In this document: one piece after another, positions 16,988 through 26,553 of the stretch
Position numbering within the stretch: position 1 is the first letter of the stretch
Layout of the letters: each line of letters starts with the position of its first letter
NCBI RefSeq assembly: GCF_000024545.1
Contig: NC_013947.1
Span: 6,014,001 to 6,078,000 of the forward strand
Direction of reading: 5' to 3'
Source of the DNA: Stackebrandtia nassauensis DSM 44728
GTDB lineage: Bacteria; Actinomycetota; Actinomycetes; Mycobacteriales; Micromonosporaceae
Length of the DNA stretch: 64,000 nucleotides
The notes under the pieces: generated by a model
What the model saw: the letters and a program-made list of their open reading frames with translations, nothing else
What the model was told of the DNA's origin: nothing
Databases searched by the model: none
Made by a program: the position numbers and the translations under genes

Positions 16988-18769
16988 ATGACCCGCGCCT
17001 CTTCCGGCACGCCCCGTCCCTCGCCGAGCGTGGTGCGCGGAGCGCGTTCCGACAACGTGGTGAAGCGGCTGTACGAGCGGTCGCTGCCGGAGTCGGCGCG
17101 CGGGCTGATCCGTCGGCGGGTGCCCGTCGGCGCGCGGTTGTGGGTGCGGCGCCGGCTCGCCGACCTCGGGGCGGCCGTCATGGGCGTGTTCCAGCTGGCC
17201 CGGCGCGCGGTCACGGGCTGGGCCCGGTCGAACAATCCGGACGAGCGGATCGTGACCTTCGACGGTCGCAGCGTGGTCGCGGTGACCACCGCCGCCCTGG
17301 CGCCGCTGTCGGTGCAGCGCTCGACGCTGAAGCTCGTGTGCGACGCGCTCGACGCGGTCGGGGCCGAGTACTTCCGGGTGCGGGGGACGGCCCGGCTGGC
17401 CTCCCAGATCGGGGTCCCGGAGCCGCAGCGCCGCCTGGTCGCCGCCGCGATCGCGGGGCTGGCCCGTTCGCACGCGATCTACGTCGCCGACCCGGAACAG
17501 CCGCAGCGGTTGCGGCGGCTGCGCGGATCCCGGCCGCTGTCACGGGACCAGAACCTGCTGCGGCTGGTGCGGTTCCACGCCGACGCCTCCGGCGGCGTCG
17601 TCTTCGGTCCCGAACACCACTGCGACATCGAGCTGTGGCAACCCGAGCCCGGCGACCAGCTGCGGGCGCCGCGCCCCAACCGGTGCGTCGAGTTCGTCGG
17701 CCGGAGCGGGGAAACCGTCGAGGCCGGTGAGTCCACCTTCACCTCGCTGACCGGGCACGGCGACGAGTCCCAGCCCCGCTATCGGACGCGGCCGGAGTTC
17801 CTGGGGCTGCTGCCCGACGACCACACCTTCCCGATCGACGCGGTCTTCACCTGGGTCGACCAGGCCGACCCGGAGTGGCAGGCCCGGCGCGACGCGGCCA
17901 TCGACGCCACCGACACGACCGGGCTGCACGGCCATTCGGCCAACAACGCCCGCTTCGTCAACCGCGACGAACTGCGCTACGCGCTGCGTTCCCTCAACAC
18001 CTACGCGCCGTGGATCAACCACATCTGGATCGTCACCGACCAACAGCGTCCACAGTGGCTTGATGTTCGACATCCGAAGCTGACCGTCGTCGACCACAAG
18101 GACATCTTCGAGGACCCCAACGTCCTGCCCACCTTCAACTCGCACGCGATCGAGTCCCAGCTGCACCGCATCCCCGGACTGTCGGAGCACTTCCTGTACT
18201 TCAACGACGACATGATGCTGGGCCGCCCGATCGGACCGGACCAGTTCTTCACCGCCGCGGGGGTCGCCAAGGTGTTCCCGTCGCCGCGCAAGCTGGGCGT
18301 CTCGCCGGTCAGCCCCGAGGACGTCCCGGCCACCGCCGCGGGCAAGAACACCCGCACCCTGATCGAGCGCCGGTTCGGCCGCACCACCTCCGCCCAGTTC
18401 CTGCACTGCCCGTACGCGCTGAACCGGGAGGTGCTGGCCGACATGTGGAGCGAGTTCGAACCCGAGCTGCGGGCCACCGCCGCCCGGCGGCTGCGGCACC
18501 CGCGCGACGTCTCGCCGACCTCGTCGCTCTACCAGTACTACGCGTACTTCCGGCACCGGGCGCTGTTGTCCCCCATCACCACCAAGTACGTCGACATATC
18601 GACCACACGGGCGTTCGAGCGTCTGCAGGATATTCTGGCCACTCGTGCGTACGCGACCATCTGCGTCAACGACACCCAGTCCCCGCCCGAGAAGGAAGCC
18701 GAGTATCTGCGCATCGTGACCCGATTCCTGTCCGCGTATTTTCCCCAGGCCGCACCATGGGAAGTGTGA
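16988..18769 (+). CDS. Stealth-family sugar-phosphate transferase 1
   Basis: 593 residues from the ATG; a GTG nine codons earlier is also possible and neither has a clear ribosome-binding site. The C-terminal 330 residues show the four Stealth blocks: FPIDAVFTWVD (CR1), the NRDELRYALRSLNTYAPWINHIWIVTD region (CR2, given in parts), FLYFNDDMMLGRPI with SHAIESQLHRIPGLSE (CR3), and SSLYQYYAYFRHR (CR4). Stealth proteins transfer hexose-1-phosphate from UDP-sugars, linking sugars by phosphodiesters in capsules. The N-terminal 250 residues are shared only with its neighbour and include a FGPEHHCDIELW motif. Likely adds phosphosugar links to the surface polymer. Confidence 0.85.
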   Translation: MTRASSGTPRPSPSVVRGARSDNVVKRLYERSLPESARGLIRRRVPVGARLWVRRRLADLGAAVMGVFQLARRAVTGWARSNNPDERIVTFDGRSVVAVTTAALAPLSVQRSTLKLVCDALDAVGAEYFRVRGTARLASQIGVPEPQRRLVAAAIAGLARSHAIYVADPEQPQRLRRLRGSRPLSRDQNLLRLVRFHADASGGVVFGPEHHCDIELWQPEPGDQLRAPRPNRCVEFVGRSGETVEAGESTFTSLTGHGDESQPRYRTRPEFLGLLPDDHTFPIDAVFTWVDQADPEWQARRDAAIDATDTTGLHGHSANNARFVNRDELRYALRSLNTYAPWINHIWIVTDQQRPQWLDVRHPKLTVVDHKDIFEDPNVLPTFNSHAIESQLHRIPGLSEHFLYFNDDMMLGRPIGPDQFFTAAGVAKVFPSPRKLGVSPVSPEDVPATAAGKNTRTLIERRFGRTTSAQFLHCPYALNREVLADMWSEFEPELRATAARRLRHPRDVSPTSSLYQYYAYFRHRALLSPITTKYVDISTTRAFERLQDILATRAYATICVNDTQSPPEKEAEYLRIVTRFLSAYFPQAAPWEV

Positions 18770-18774
18770 ACTAC

Positions 18775-20406
18775 ATGTCGTCGAGCCCGGTCGCGTGGGA
18801 TCCCCCACTGATCGAGGTCCCCACCGTCACCAAGGCCGAACTGACCGGTCTGCCGGTGCGGGGTGTCCGCCACAACTTCGCCGAGTATCGGGGGCGCGCG
18901 CTCGACGCCGCCGCGCCGCTGGCGGTCCGGCAGCACAACCTGACGCTGGTGAGCGCCGCCTTCGACGAGGCCGGGGTGCCGTACTTCGCGGTGCCGGGAC
19001 TGGACGACCTGACCTCCTGCCTGGCCGTGACGCTGATGGACCGGGACCGGGCCTGCGCGGTGCTGCGGCGGCTGTGCCAGGAGACCGACGGCTATATGTC
19101 GATCCTGCACCCGGTGCCGCCGGTGCGGCAGGAGCCGCGCGCGGGTGGCGACAAGGAGGCGTGGGAGCAGGCCGGTGACCCACGGGTGGTGCGGCTCAAC
19201 TGGTACTGGACCGACCCGGACCACAAGCTCAGCTTCGGGCCTGAACACGGCTGCGACGTCGAGTTCTGGCGCCGCGACGCCAAGGTGCGGCTGATCTCGC
19301 CGCGCCCCAACCGGGTGACCCGGGTGGTGCCGGTCGACGGCGCGAGCGTCGAGGTGGAGGCGCGCCGGTTCACTCGGCTGCTGGACGGCGCCGCGACCAC
19401 GCTGCCGCCGGTGCGGTCGCGACAGGAGTTCTCGCACACCACCCCCGACGCGGTGGAGTTCCCCGTCGACGTCGTCTACACCTGGGTCGACGGCACCGAC
19501 GCGGCCTGGCAGCGCCGCCGCGCCGAGTGCTCCGGCGAGGTCTACCACGTCGAGGCGGCCAGCGACGCGCGCTACATCAGCCGCGACGAGCTGAAGTACT
19601 CGCTGCGCTCGGTGCACCAGAACGCGCCGTGGGTGCGCAACGTCTACATCGTCACCGACGACCAGACGCCGCCGTGGCTCAACACCGACGACCCCCGGGT
19701 GCGGGTCGTCGACCACCGCGAGATCTTCTCCGACCCGTCGGTGCTGCCGGTGTTCAACTCGCACGCGATCGAGTCCCAGCTGCACCACATTCCCGGGCTG
19801 TCGGACCAGTTCCTGTACTTCAACGACGACATGTTCCTGGGCCGTCCGCTCACCCCGCAGCGGTTCTTCGAGGCCAACGGACTGTCCCGGTTCTTCTTCG
19901 CGGGCTCGCACGTGCCGCTGGGGCCGATCACCGAGAACGACACCCCGGTGGACGCCGCCTGCAAGAACAACCGGGAACTGTTGCGCGACAAGTTCGGCAA
20001 GACGATCTCGCAGACCTTCCAGCACGTGCCGTACCCGCTGCGGCGCGACGTCATGTTCGACATCGAGAAGGACTTCGAGGAGGCGCACCAGCGCACCGCC
20101 GCCAGCCGGTTCCGAGCCCTGACCGACCTGTCGATCCCGTCCTCGTTCCAGCACTACTACGCGTACTTCACCGGCCGGGCCACGCCCGGGAAGCTGCAGT
20201 CGGTGTACATCCAGCTGGCCGTCGCCGACCTGCGGGAGCGGCTGGACCGGCTGCTGGCCCGCCGCGACGCCGACGCGTTCTGCCTCAACGACGCCTACTC
20301 GACCCCCGAGGACATGGAGCGGCAGAACTCGCTGCTGCTGCCGTTCCTGGAGTCGTACTTCCCGGTGCCGTCGCCGTTCGAGAAGAACCCGGGTGCGTCG
20401 CCGTGA
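18775..20406 (+). CDS. Stealth-family sugar-phosphate transferase 2
   Basis: 543 residues if the ATG at 18775 is used (GGAAG ten bases upstream); the ATG at 18757 would overlap the previous gene by 13 nt. Paralogue of the preceding protein with FPVDVVYTWVDG (CR1), SRDELKYSLRSVHQNAPWV plus YIVTDDQTPPWL (CR2), SHAIESQLHHIPGLSDQFLYFNDDMFLGRP in pieces (CR3) and SSFQHYYAYFTGR (CR4). The N-terminal domain again has FGPEHGCDVEFW. Catalytic blocks are intact in both, suggesting that two different sugar-phosphate linkages are made. Coupled to the next gene by a GTGA overlap. Confidence 0.87.
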   Translation: MSSSPVAWDPPLIEVPTVTKAELTGLPVRGVRHNFAEYRGRALDAAAPLAVRQHNLTLVSAAFDEAGVPYFAVPGLDDLTSCLAVTLMDRDRACAVLRRLCQETDGYMSILHPVPPVRQEPRAGGDKEAWEQAGDPRVVRLNWYWTDPDHKLSFGPEHGCDVEFWRRDAKVRLISPRPNRVTRVVPVDGASVEVEARRFTRLLDGAATTLPPVRSRQEFSHTTPDAVEFPVDVVYTWVDGTDAAWQRRRAECSGEVYHVEAASDARYISRDELKYSLRSVHQNAPWVRNVYIVTDDQTPPWLNTDDPRVRVVDHREIFSDPSVLPVFNSHAIESQLHHIPGLSDQFLYFNDDMFLGRPLTPQRFFEANGLSRFFFAGSHVPLGPITENDTPVDAACKNNRELLRDKFGKTISQTFQHVPYPLRRDVMFDIEKDFEEAHQRTAASRFRALTDLSIPSSFQHYYAYFTGRATPGKLQSVYIQLAVADLRERLDRLLARRDADAFCLNDAYSTPEDMERQNSLLLPFLESYFPVPSPFEKNPGASP

Positions 20407-22691
20407 AAGTCAGTCTGCTCCTCCACAACGCCTACGGCGTCGGGGGAACCGTCCGGACGGTCTACAACCTCGCCCACGCGCTGGCGGGCAGCTGCGAGGT
20501 GGAGATCGTCTCGGTACTGCGTCGCCGCAAGACCCCGGTCTTCGACATCCACCCGGCGGTGACGCTGCGGTCGCTGTTGGATCTGCGCCCCGGGCACGGC
20601 GACCGCGACCACGAACTGTCCCGCCGGGCCTCGGCCATCGTGCCGCCGGACGAGGAGTTCGCGCGGTTCTACAACGCGCTCACCGACCAGCGGCTGGAGG
20701 AGTTCCTGTCGCGCACCGACGCCGACGTGGTCATCGGCACCCGGCCCGCGATAAACCTGTACGTGGCCCGGTTCGGCAAGGCGTCGAGTCTGCGCATCGC
20801 CCAGGAGCACATGACGCAGTCGCTGATCCCGCCGAAGGTGCGCGCGGAGATGACCCGCCACTACGACGGACTGGACGCCAGCGTCACCGTCACCGAGGCC
20901 GACGCGCGGGCCCTGTCGGAAACCCTGCGCGACAACGCCGAGCGGCCGCACGTGCTGGCAATCCCCAACAGCGTCCCGGCGCCGCTCGTCGAACCCTCCG
21001 ATCGGGACAACAAGATCGTGGTGGCCGCGGGACGGCTCGAAGACCTCAAGCGTTACGACGTCCTGATCCGCGCGTTCGCGATCGTCGCCGACAAGCGCCC
21101 GGACTGGCGGCTGCGCGTCTACGGCGACGGCCCGGTCCTTGGCGGCCTGAAGAACCTCACCGAACTGCTCAACCTGGGCGACCGGGTCGCGTTCATGGGC
21201 CAGTACTCGCCCATCGAGGCCGAGTGGGTCAAGGGCTCGATCGCGGCGGTCACCTCAGACCTGGAGTCCTTCGGCATGACCATCGTGGAGGCGATGCGGT
21301 GCGGACTGCCGGTGGTCAGCACCGACTGTCCGGTGGGGCCGCGCGAGATCATCGACGAGGGCGTCACGGGTTTCCTCGTCGACGTCGGCGACAGCGCCGC
21401 CGTGGCCGACCGGCTGCTGCGGCTCATCGACGACGACGGCCTGCGCCACCGGATGGGCAGCCAGGCGCTCGCGCTGTCCGGTGCCTACGACCCCGCCGTC
21501 GTCGCCGCCCAGTACACGAAGCTGTTCAGCACGCTGCTGGAGCACAAGAAGGCCCGCACCCAGCGGCAGCTGTCCACCTCGTCGCTGCGCACCACGGTGA
21601 CCAGCGCCCCCGCCGTGGCGTCGGCGAAGTCGGCCGCGCCGGTGGTGCGGCGGCCGAGCGTGATCACGGCGGCGGGCACCGCCCTGGACCCGCCCAGCAA
21701 CGTGGTGCGGGTGCTGCCCCGCTACTTCGCCCGGTCGGTGGAGCTGAGCATGTCGCGCTACGGCCGACGGCACCTGTACAAGCGGACCCGGCACATCGTG
21801 GGCTCCCGGCTCGGCGAGTTCCTCAACCATCTGGACGCGCGGTGGTCGCGTTCGGCCTCGACGACCACCGTCGACGACGACGGCGCGGTCCGGGTGCGGC
21901 TGGACGTGCCCCGCAACGTGCGCAAGGACTTCGCGCTGGAATGCCAGCTGCGCGGCACGACCACCCGGTTCACCGTCGACCTGGAGTCCGAGCCCGACAC
22001 CGACGGCCCGCTGCGCCGCCTCACCGGGGTCTTCCCCGCCGACGCGCGACCGGCCGTCGACGGCGTCTGGGATCTGTACCTGCGCGCGGTGGGCGGACGG
22101 CGGCACCGCATCACCGCGGGCACCCGGGACGTGCGGGCGCTGCTGGACCCGGCCCGCCAGCCCGGCGACGAACCGTTCCGCTGGCACATCCCCTACGCGA
22201 CCCAGAACGACCGGCTCAGCATCCGCAGCTTCCAACGGGAACGGCACGCCGAACTCGACGAGATCGCCGTCGAGGGCGCCGGGCTGGTGCTGCGCGGCCG
22301 GGTCTTCGGCGTGACGCCCGGCCCGACGCCGCCCCGGGTGGTGGTGCGGGCCCGCCACAGCGACGACATCGAGGTCTCCTACCCCGGCGTCTGGCAGACC
22401 GGACGGGACTTCCGGTGCGAGCTCGCGCTCGACCGGCTGGTGCGGGTGCGGCTGACCCGGCACGACGACTTCGACGTGTGGCTGGTCGCCGACGAGGGGG
22501 CCGAACCGATCCGGATGCAGCGCATCCTCAGTGACATTCCCTGGAAGAAGGACATGAACCGCTACCCCGAGGTTCGCGTGTCCGAGGAGACGGACGAGCT
22601 GCTGGTGCGGGAATACCCTGAGCCAAACTTGTTCGTGAAGCCGTATTTCACCCCCGCGGAGGAGTTCTCGATCTTTGTATCCGACAAATGA
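20403..22691 (+). CDS. GT4-family glycosyltransferase with a long C-terminal beta domain
   Basis: 762 residues from a GTG overlapping the previous stop. Residues 1-385 are a GT-B glycosyltransferase of family 4: NAYGVGGTVRTVYNLAHAL, VVAAGRLEDLKRYDVLIRAF near 200, VYGDGP, and SDLESFGMTIVEAMRCGLPVV near 290 with the donor-binding E-x7-E. A linker rich in Thr/Ser/Ala follows, then about 330 residues predicted as beta-sandwich repeats (VRVRLDVPR, LTGVFP, WDLYLRAVGGRRHRI, LVLRGRVFG) ending in KPYFTPAEEFSIFV. Such a tail is unusual for GT4 and may bind the polymer. Third gene of the Stealth operon. Confidence 0.85.
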   Translation: MKVSLLLHNAYGVGGTVRTVYNLAHALAGSCEVEIVSVLRRRKTPVFDIHPAVTLRSLLDLRPGHGDRDHELSRRASAIVPPDEEFARFYNALTDQRLEEFLSRTDADVVIGTRPAINLYVARFGKASSLRIAQEHMTQSLIPPKVRAEMTRHYDGLDASVTVTEADARALSETLRDNAERPHVLAIPNSVPAPLVEPSDRDNKIVVAAGRLEDLKRYDVLIRAFAIVADKRPDWRLRVYGDGPVLGGLKNLTELLNLGDRVAFMGQYSPIEAEWVKGSIAAVTSDLESFGMTIVEAMRCGLPVVSTDCPVGPREIIDEGVTGFLVDVGDSAAVADRLLRLIDDDGLRHRMGSQALALSGAYDPAVVAAQYTKLFSTLLEHKKARTQRQLSTSSLRTTVTSAPAVASAKSAAPVVRRPSVITAAGTALDPPSNVVRVLPRYFARSVELSMSRYGRRHLYKRTRHIVGSRLGEFLNHLDARWSRSASTTTVDDDGAVRVRLDVPRNVRKDFALECQLRGTTTRFTVDLESEPDTDGPLRRLTGVFPADARPAVDGVWDLYLRAVGGRRHRITAGTRDVRALLDPARQPGDEPFRWHIPYATQNDRLSIRSFQRERHAELDEIAVEGAGLVLRGRVFGVTPGPTPPRVVVRARHSDDIEVSYPGVWQTGRDFRCELALDRLVRVRLTRHDDFDVWLVADEGAEPIRMQRILSDIPWKKDMNRYPEVRVSEETDELLVREYPEPNLFVKPYFTPAEEFSIFVSDK

Positions 22692-22736
22692 CATCCTCGG
22701 GACGCCTCCGCGCCCGGTGCCCGGACGCGTCGTGTG

Positions 22737-24851
22737 ATGACCGACCAGCACCGTGTCCCGCCCCAGCCGGGCGGGCGGGCGACGCGGTTCCCCGTCAAGC
22801 GCCGGGTGGTCCTGGGCACCGCCTTCGCCGGTGGCGCCGTGGCGACCGCCGGGCTGCTGTTGCGGCCCTGGCAGTCCGACCCCGCCGCCGGTACCGACGA
22901 GACCGGTGACGGCCGGGTACACATGCAGATCGTCGCGCACCCGGACGACGACCTGTACTTCTTCAATCCCGATGTGGCCCAGTGCATCCGGGACGGCAAG
23001 CCGATGGTCACGGTGTGCATCACCTGCGGTGAGGGCGACGGCCGCAACGGCCCCGACACCGAGGAACAGGACTACGAGTCCTATGTGGCGGCACGCTACA
23101 ACGGCCTGCGCGCCGCCCACGCCGACATGACCCTGAAGAAGCCGCTGGCCGAGTGGACCCGCGAGAAGCTGAAGTTCAAGGCCGGGCCGACCGCCGAGCT
23201 GGCGACGCTGAAGTCCGAGCCCAGGATCCAGCTGGTGTTCCTCAACCTGTGGAGCAACGCCGAGAAACCCGGCGTGAAGGGCCGCCGGCTCAAGCAGCTG
23301 TGGGAGGGCGAGACCGACGAGCACGAGACCCTCGTCCCGGCCGCCAGCCCGATCGGCAAGAAGTACGGCTACGACCGCGAGACGCTGCTGAAGGTGCTGG
23401 CCGAGCTGCTCGACCGCTACAACCCGGTCGTGGTGCGGACCATGGACCCCGACCCGGACGCGCAGGAGCACGACGCCGCCAACCCGCGCTACGCCGACCA
23501 GAAGGGCTACTCCGACCACGAGGACCACACCCCGGCGGGCCTGTTCGCGTGGGAGGCGCTGCGTTCCTGGTGGAAGGACGGCAACGGCGACAACACCGTC
23601 GTGGAGTCCTACCGGGGCTACTACGGCCGCCGGTGGCCCCGCAACCTCAGTGCCAAGGCCCGCAAGGACAAGGGCCGCACCATGAACGTCTACGCCTGGC
23701 GCGACGAACGCGAGTGCGGCGACCCCAACGGCTGCGGCGACCTCAACATCACCGGCAAGGGCGTGGGGACGGCCTACGGCGCCAGCACCACCTACCGGTA
23801 CTCCGGCGACACCGGCTGGCTGCGCCGCACCGGCGACAAACGGCTGTTCGCGGCGCTGGTGCGCGGCGGCCGGGCGGTGCAGTGGCTGGAACCGGAGTCG
23901 GGCTCCGACGAGACCAACTCGTTCAGCCTGGTCGGCACCGACCTGATGCTGCCGTCGCTGAACACCTGCACCTCGGGGGCGGGCGTGTGGCACACCGTCG
24001 GCGTCACGGCGGCGTTCACCGAGGAACCCGGCTCGCACACCCGCAACCTGCTGGTGCGCGACTTCACCTTCACCGGCGCGACCGGGCAGTGGCGCAGTCT
24101 CGGCAATCCCGACGCCGATCGCAAGGGCCGCAAGCGCCGTGGCGTGGGAATGCCGGTCGCGGTCGCGGTGGGCGAGGGACGGCTGCTGGTCGCCGCGCGC
24201 AACTACGACCGCAGTGTGTCGGTGCGGCACCGGACCGCCTCGGGCTCCTGGGACGACTGGAAGCACCTGGACGGCCCGGTCGTCCAGGACGGACTCAGCG
24301 CCGTCAGCCTCAAGACCGACACGGCCGACATCTTCGCCAGCGCGGCCGACGGCGTGGTGCAGTGGCACCGCGACGGCGGCTCCTGGGACCAATCCACCTT
24401 GGACACGGTGGTTCCGGCCGGGCCGCCCACCGCGGTCGCGCTGCCGGACTCCCGGGTGCTGCTGCTGGTCCGCGAGGCCGAGACGGCGCGGCTGTTCGGC
24501 TACGTCGGCGACGGCTCCGAGGACGGCTGGAAGGACGAGCTCGATCTCGGCGGCGACGGCGGGGTCGGCTCCATCGCGGCCCTGGCCCCGAAGTCGTGGA
24601 GCGGCCGCGTCGGCATCGCGGTGCGCAACGACGCCGGGACCGTCAGCGTGACGGTGCTGGACACCAAGCGCGACAAGAAACCCAAGTGGCGCGACGGCGG
24701 CCCGGTCATCGTGCACATGCCGTCCCTGGCGCTGGACGGAACCGGTCGGCTGACGGCCGGGGCGATCGACGCCGACGGCAGACTGCATCTGGCCCGGCAG
24801 GCGCAACCGGGCATCGGGGCGCCCGAGAACTGGACGGTGGTGGCCCGCTGA
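22737..24851 (+). CDS. PIG-L family deacetylase with PLL-like beta-propeller domain
   Basis: 704 residues. The N-terminus has a positively charged stretch and a hydrophobic helix (RRVVLGTAFAGGAVATAGLLL), a signal or anchor, so the enzyme acts outside the membrane. Residues 60-300 form a PIG-L/LmbE deacetylase: AHPDDD (zinc-binding His-x2-Asp-Asp), TCGEGDGRNG, and YSDHEDHTPAG, supplying the third zinc ligand. Residues 360-700 repeat a bladed pattern (WRSLGNP, GSWDDWKHL, GVVQWHRDGGSWDQ, GWKDELDLGG) like PLL/fucolectin-type propellers that bind sugars. It probably removes N-acetyl groups from exported glycan. GTG at 22734 is an alternative start. Confidence 0.82.
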   Translation: MTDQHRVPPQPGGRATRFPVKRRVVLGTAFAGGAVATAGLLLRPWQSDPAAGTDETGDGRVHMQIVAHPDDDLYFFNPDVAQCIRDGKPMVTVCITCGEGDGRNGPDTEEQDYESYVAARYNGLRAAHADMTLKKPLAEWTREKLKFKAGPTAELATLKSEPRIQLVFLNLWSNAEKPGVKGRRLKQLWEGETDEHETLVPAASPIGKKYGYDRETLLKVLAELLDRYNPVVVRTMDPDPDAQEHDAANPRYADQKGYSDHEDHTPAGLFAWEALRSWWKDGNGDNTVVESYRGYYGRRWPRNLSAKARKDKGRTMNVYAWRDERECGDPNGCGDLNITGKGVGTAYGASTTYRYSGDTGWLRRTGDKRLFAALVRGGRAVQWLEPESGSDETNSFSLVGTDLMLPSLNTCTSGAGVWHTVGVTAAFTEEPGSHTRNLLVRDFTFTGATGQWRSLGNPDADRKGRKRRGVGMPVAVAVGEGRLLVAARNYDRSVSVRHRTASGSWDDWKHLDGPVVQDGLSAVSLKTDTADIFASAADGVVQWHRDGGSWDQSTLDTVVPAGPPTAVALPDSRVLLLVREAETARLFGYVGDGSEDGWKDELDLGGDGGVGSIAALAPKSWSGRVGIAVRNDAGTVSVTVLDTKRDKKPKWRDGGPVIVHMPSLALDGTGRLTAGAIDADGRLHLARQAQPGIGAPENWTVVAR

Positions 24852-24870
24852 GGCCGGTGCGAACCGAGCC

Positions 24871-25449
24871 TCAGAACTCCAGCGAGCCCAGCACGGTGCG
24901 GCAGGCCTTGGCGATCTCGGCTTCCTGGTCCTTGTACTGGCAGCCGACCTGCACCATGCGCTTGCCCTCGAAGAAGTACTCGGCGTCGTAGGTGATGAAC
25001 TGCTCGTCGCCGGTCTTGGTGGCCTGTTTGGTCCACTTGTGGAAACCGGGGTGGCCGTTGGCGACGGCGGCGTAGGGGTCGCCCTTGCCCTGGTTGTCGA
25101 CCTTGTCGTCGTACTGGCGCACCAGTTCGAGCAGTTCGTCGCGGTCGAGGTCGGTGGTGTCGACGTCGATGACGTAGGAGGCCACGAAGATGGACTCGCT
25201 CTCCTTGCCGTCCAGGGAGAAGTACTTCACCTCGTGGTTCTTGGCCAGCGGGGTGATCGGCTTCATGTCCTTGTTCTCCTTGAAGCCCTCGGGGACGTCG
25301 TACTCGACGGCGAGCGGCTTGGCGCCGCCCTCGGAGTCCTTGTCGCCGTTCGAACCGTTGTCGCCGGTGCAGGCGGCCAGACCGGCGGCGAGGACGCCGA
25401 TGAACGTGATCGCGACGCCGCGACGAAAGCGCCCGAACTTACCTGACAC
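24871..25449 (-). CDS. Lipoprotein of unknown function
   Basis: 192 residues from a GTG with AAGGAG seven bases upstream, which decides the start against a longer frame. Signal peptide with basic residues, a hydrophobic core and a LAAC lipobox, followed by a Gly/Asp/Ser linker; the mature protein should be lipid-anchored on the outer face of the membrane. The body has alternating strands and helices (IFVASYVIDV, ELLELVRQYDDKV, ITYDAEYFFEGKRMVQVGCQYKD) but no domain I recognise. It converges on the PIG-L gene with a 19-bp gap. Its place in the glycan cluster may be incidental. Confidence 0.75.
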   Translation of the reverse strand: MSGKFGRFRRGVAITFIGVLAAGLAACTGDNGSNGDKDSEGGAKPLAVEYDVPEGFKENKDMKPITPLAKNHEVKYFSLDGKESESIFVASYVIDVDTTDLDRDELLELVRQYDDKVDNQGKGDPYAAVANGHPGFHKWTKQATKTGDEQFITYDAEYFFEGKRMVQVGCQYKDQEAEIAKACRTVLGSLEF

Positions 25450-25561
25450 GGTTACTCCTTGTCCCACACTGTCAACGGACCCGAGCATACTGGCGGCGTC
25501 GGGATTCGCCATCGGCCAGCCGGGTCGAAATCGCGGCGGCCACATCGCCGCTGATCCCGGC

Positions 25562-26494
25562 TCAGATCGTCACGGTTCCCAGCAGCGGCGCGTGGTCGGA
25601 GTACCCGCTGGGCGGGCCGCTGTCGGGTTCGTTCTCGGTGGTGTCCATCAGGTCGGTGCGCGAGTCACAGGAGCCGAAGTTGGTGCCGCTGTCGGGCTTG
25701 CTGGCGAAGATGTGGTCCCGCTTGCGGTAGACGTGCGTGTCGTCGCCGGTCCAGGCGTGGTGCGTGGTCTCGTCGACCTTGTCGCCGCTGCCGTAGGAAC
25801 GGCCGTCGCACTCGTGGAAGTTGTCCGAGATCGGTTTCAGCGTCGACGAACCCGGGAACAGGTTGAAGTCGCCGCCCAGGACGAGGTTGGCGCGGCTGGG
25901 CCACACGTAGTCGCGGACGTTCTTGACCTGTTGCGGCCGCCGGGGGTCCTCGGGGTCGGCCAGGATGTGGGTGGTGCACACCGTGGTCGGCCAGTCGGTC
26001 GTGGTGGCGCACAGCGTCGGCAGTGTCTGCTTGCTCTGCCCGGTCGGGTCCGGCGGCAGCGTCTGCTTGGACGTGAACTCGGCGTTGGACGCCTTGATGG
26101 CGATGGCGACGCCGAGTTCGCCGTTGAGGTCGCCCCGGCAGTCGGTGCGGCCGTCGGGCCGGGCGCCGCGGGCGTTGCCGATCTGCCAGTCGTCGCCCAG
26201 CGCCGTCTTGAGCCGCCCCAGGTGGCTGTCGGCGGTCTCGGCGCACACCTCCTGCAACAGGATCACGTCGAGGTCGCGCTCGGCCACCAGATCCGCGATG
26301 ACATCCACTTTGGCCTGTGGATCGTCGCGGTAGGGACAGAATCCCGCGTCGCCGCGTTTGCCGCCGGCCTCGCCGCAGGTGTTCCAGGACAGGACGTTCA
26401 GCTCGGTCGCCTCGTCGGCGACCGCCAGCGGCGCGACGGCGAGCCCCGCCGCCGCCACTACTGCGGCGACGGCGAAACGGATCGATCTACGCAT
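25562..26494 (-). CDS. Secreted endonuclease/exonuclease/phosphatase-family protein
   Basis: 310 residues with a Sec signal peptide (MRRSIRFAVAAVVAAAG..., cleavage near AVA-DE). EEP-fold motifs appear in order: NVLSWNTCG near the mature start, DVILLQEVC (catalytic Glu), NLVLGGDFNLFPGS (Asp-x-Asn), KRDHIFAS and GYSDHAPLLGTV (Ser-Asp-His). The family includes DNases and phosphodiesterases; export suggests extracellular nucleic-acid or lipid/phosphodiester cleavage. It follows ugd on the same strand after 59 bp. Function within the glycan cluster, for example trimming phosphodiester links, is only a possibility. Confidence 0.85.
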   Translation of the reverse strand: MRRSIRFAVAAVVAAAGLAVAPLAVADEATELNVLSWNTCGEAGGKRGDAGFCPYRDDPQAKVDVIADLVAERDLDVILLQEVCAETADSHLGRLKTALGDDWQIGNARGARPDGRTDCRGDLNGELGVAIAIKASNAEFTSKQTLPPDPTGQSKQTLPTLCATTTDWPTTVCTTHILADPEDPRRPQQVKNVRDYVWPSRANLVLGGDFNLFPGSSTLKPISDNFHECDGRSYGSGDKVDETTHHAWTGDDTHVYRKRDHIFASKPDSGTNFGSCDSRTDLMDTTENEPDSGPPSGYSDHAPLLGTVTI

Positions 26495-26553
26495 GGGCGC
26501 GGCTCCTCGCGGCTCTCCTCGGGTGCGAAGAGGTTACCCACGCGTTGCCACAA

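Noticed and set aside
21255-24806. Very long minus-strand open frame of nearly 1200 codons
   Set aside because: It is antisense to the GT4 and PIG-L genes, whose motifs and codon bias are clear; a usual artefact of very GC-rich DNA.
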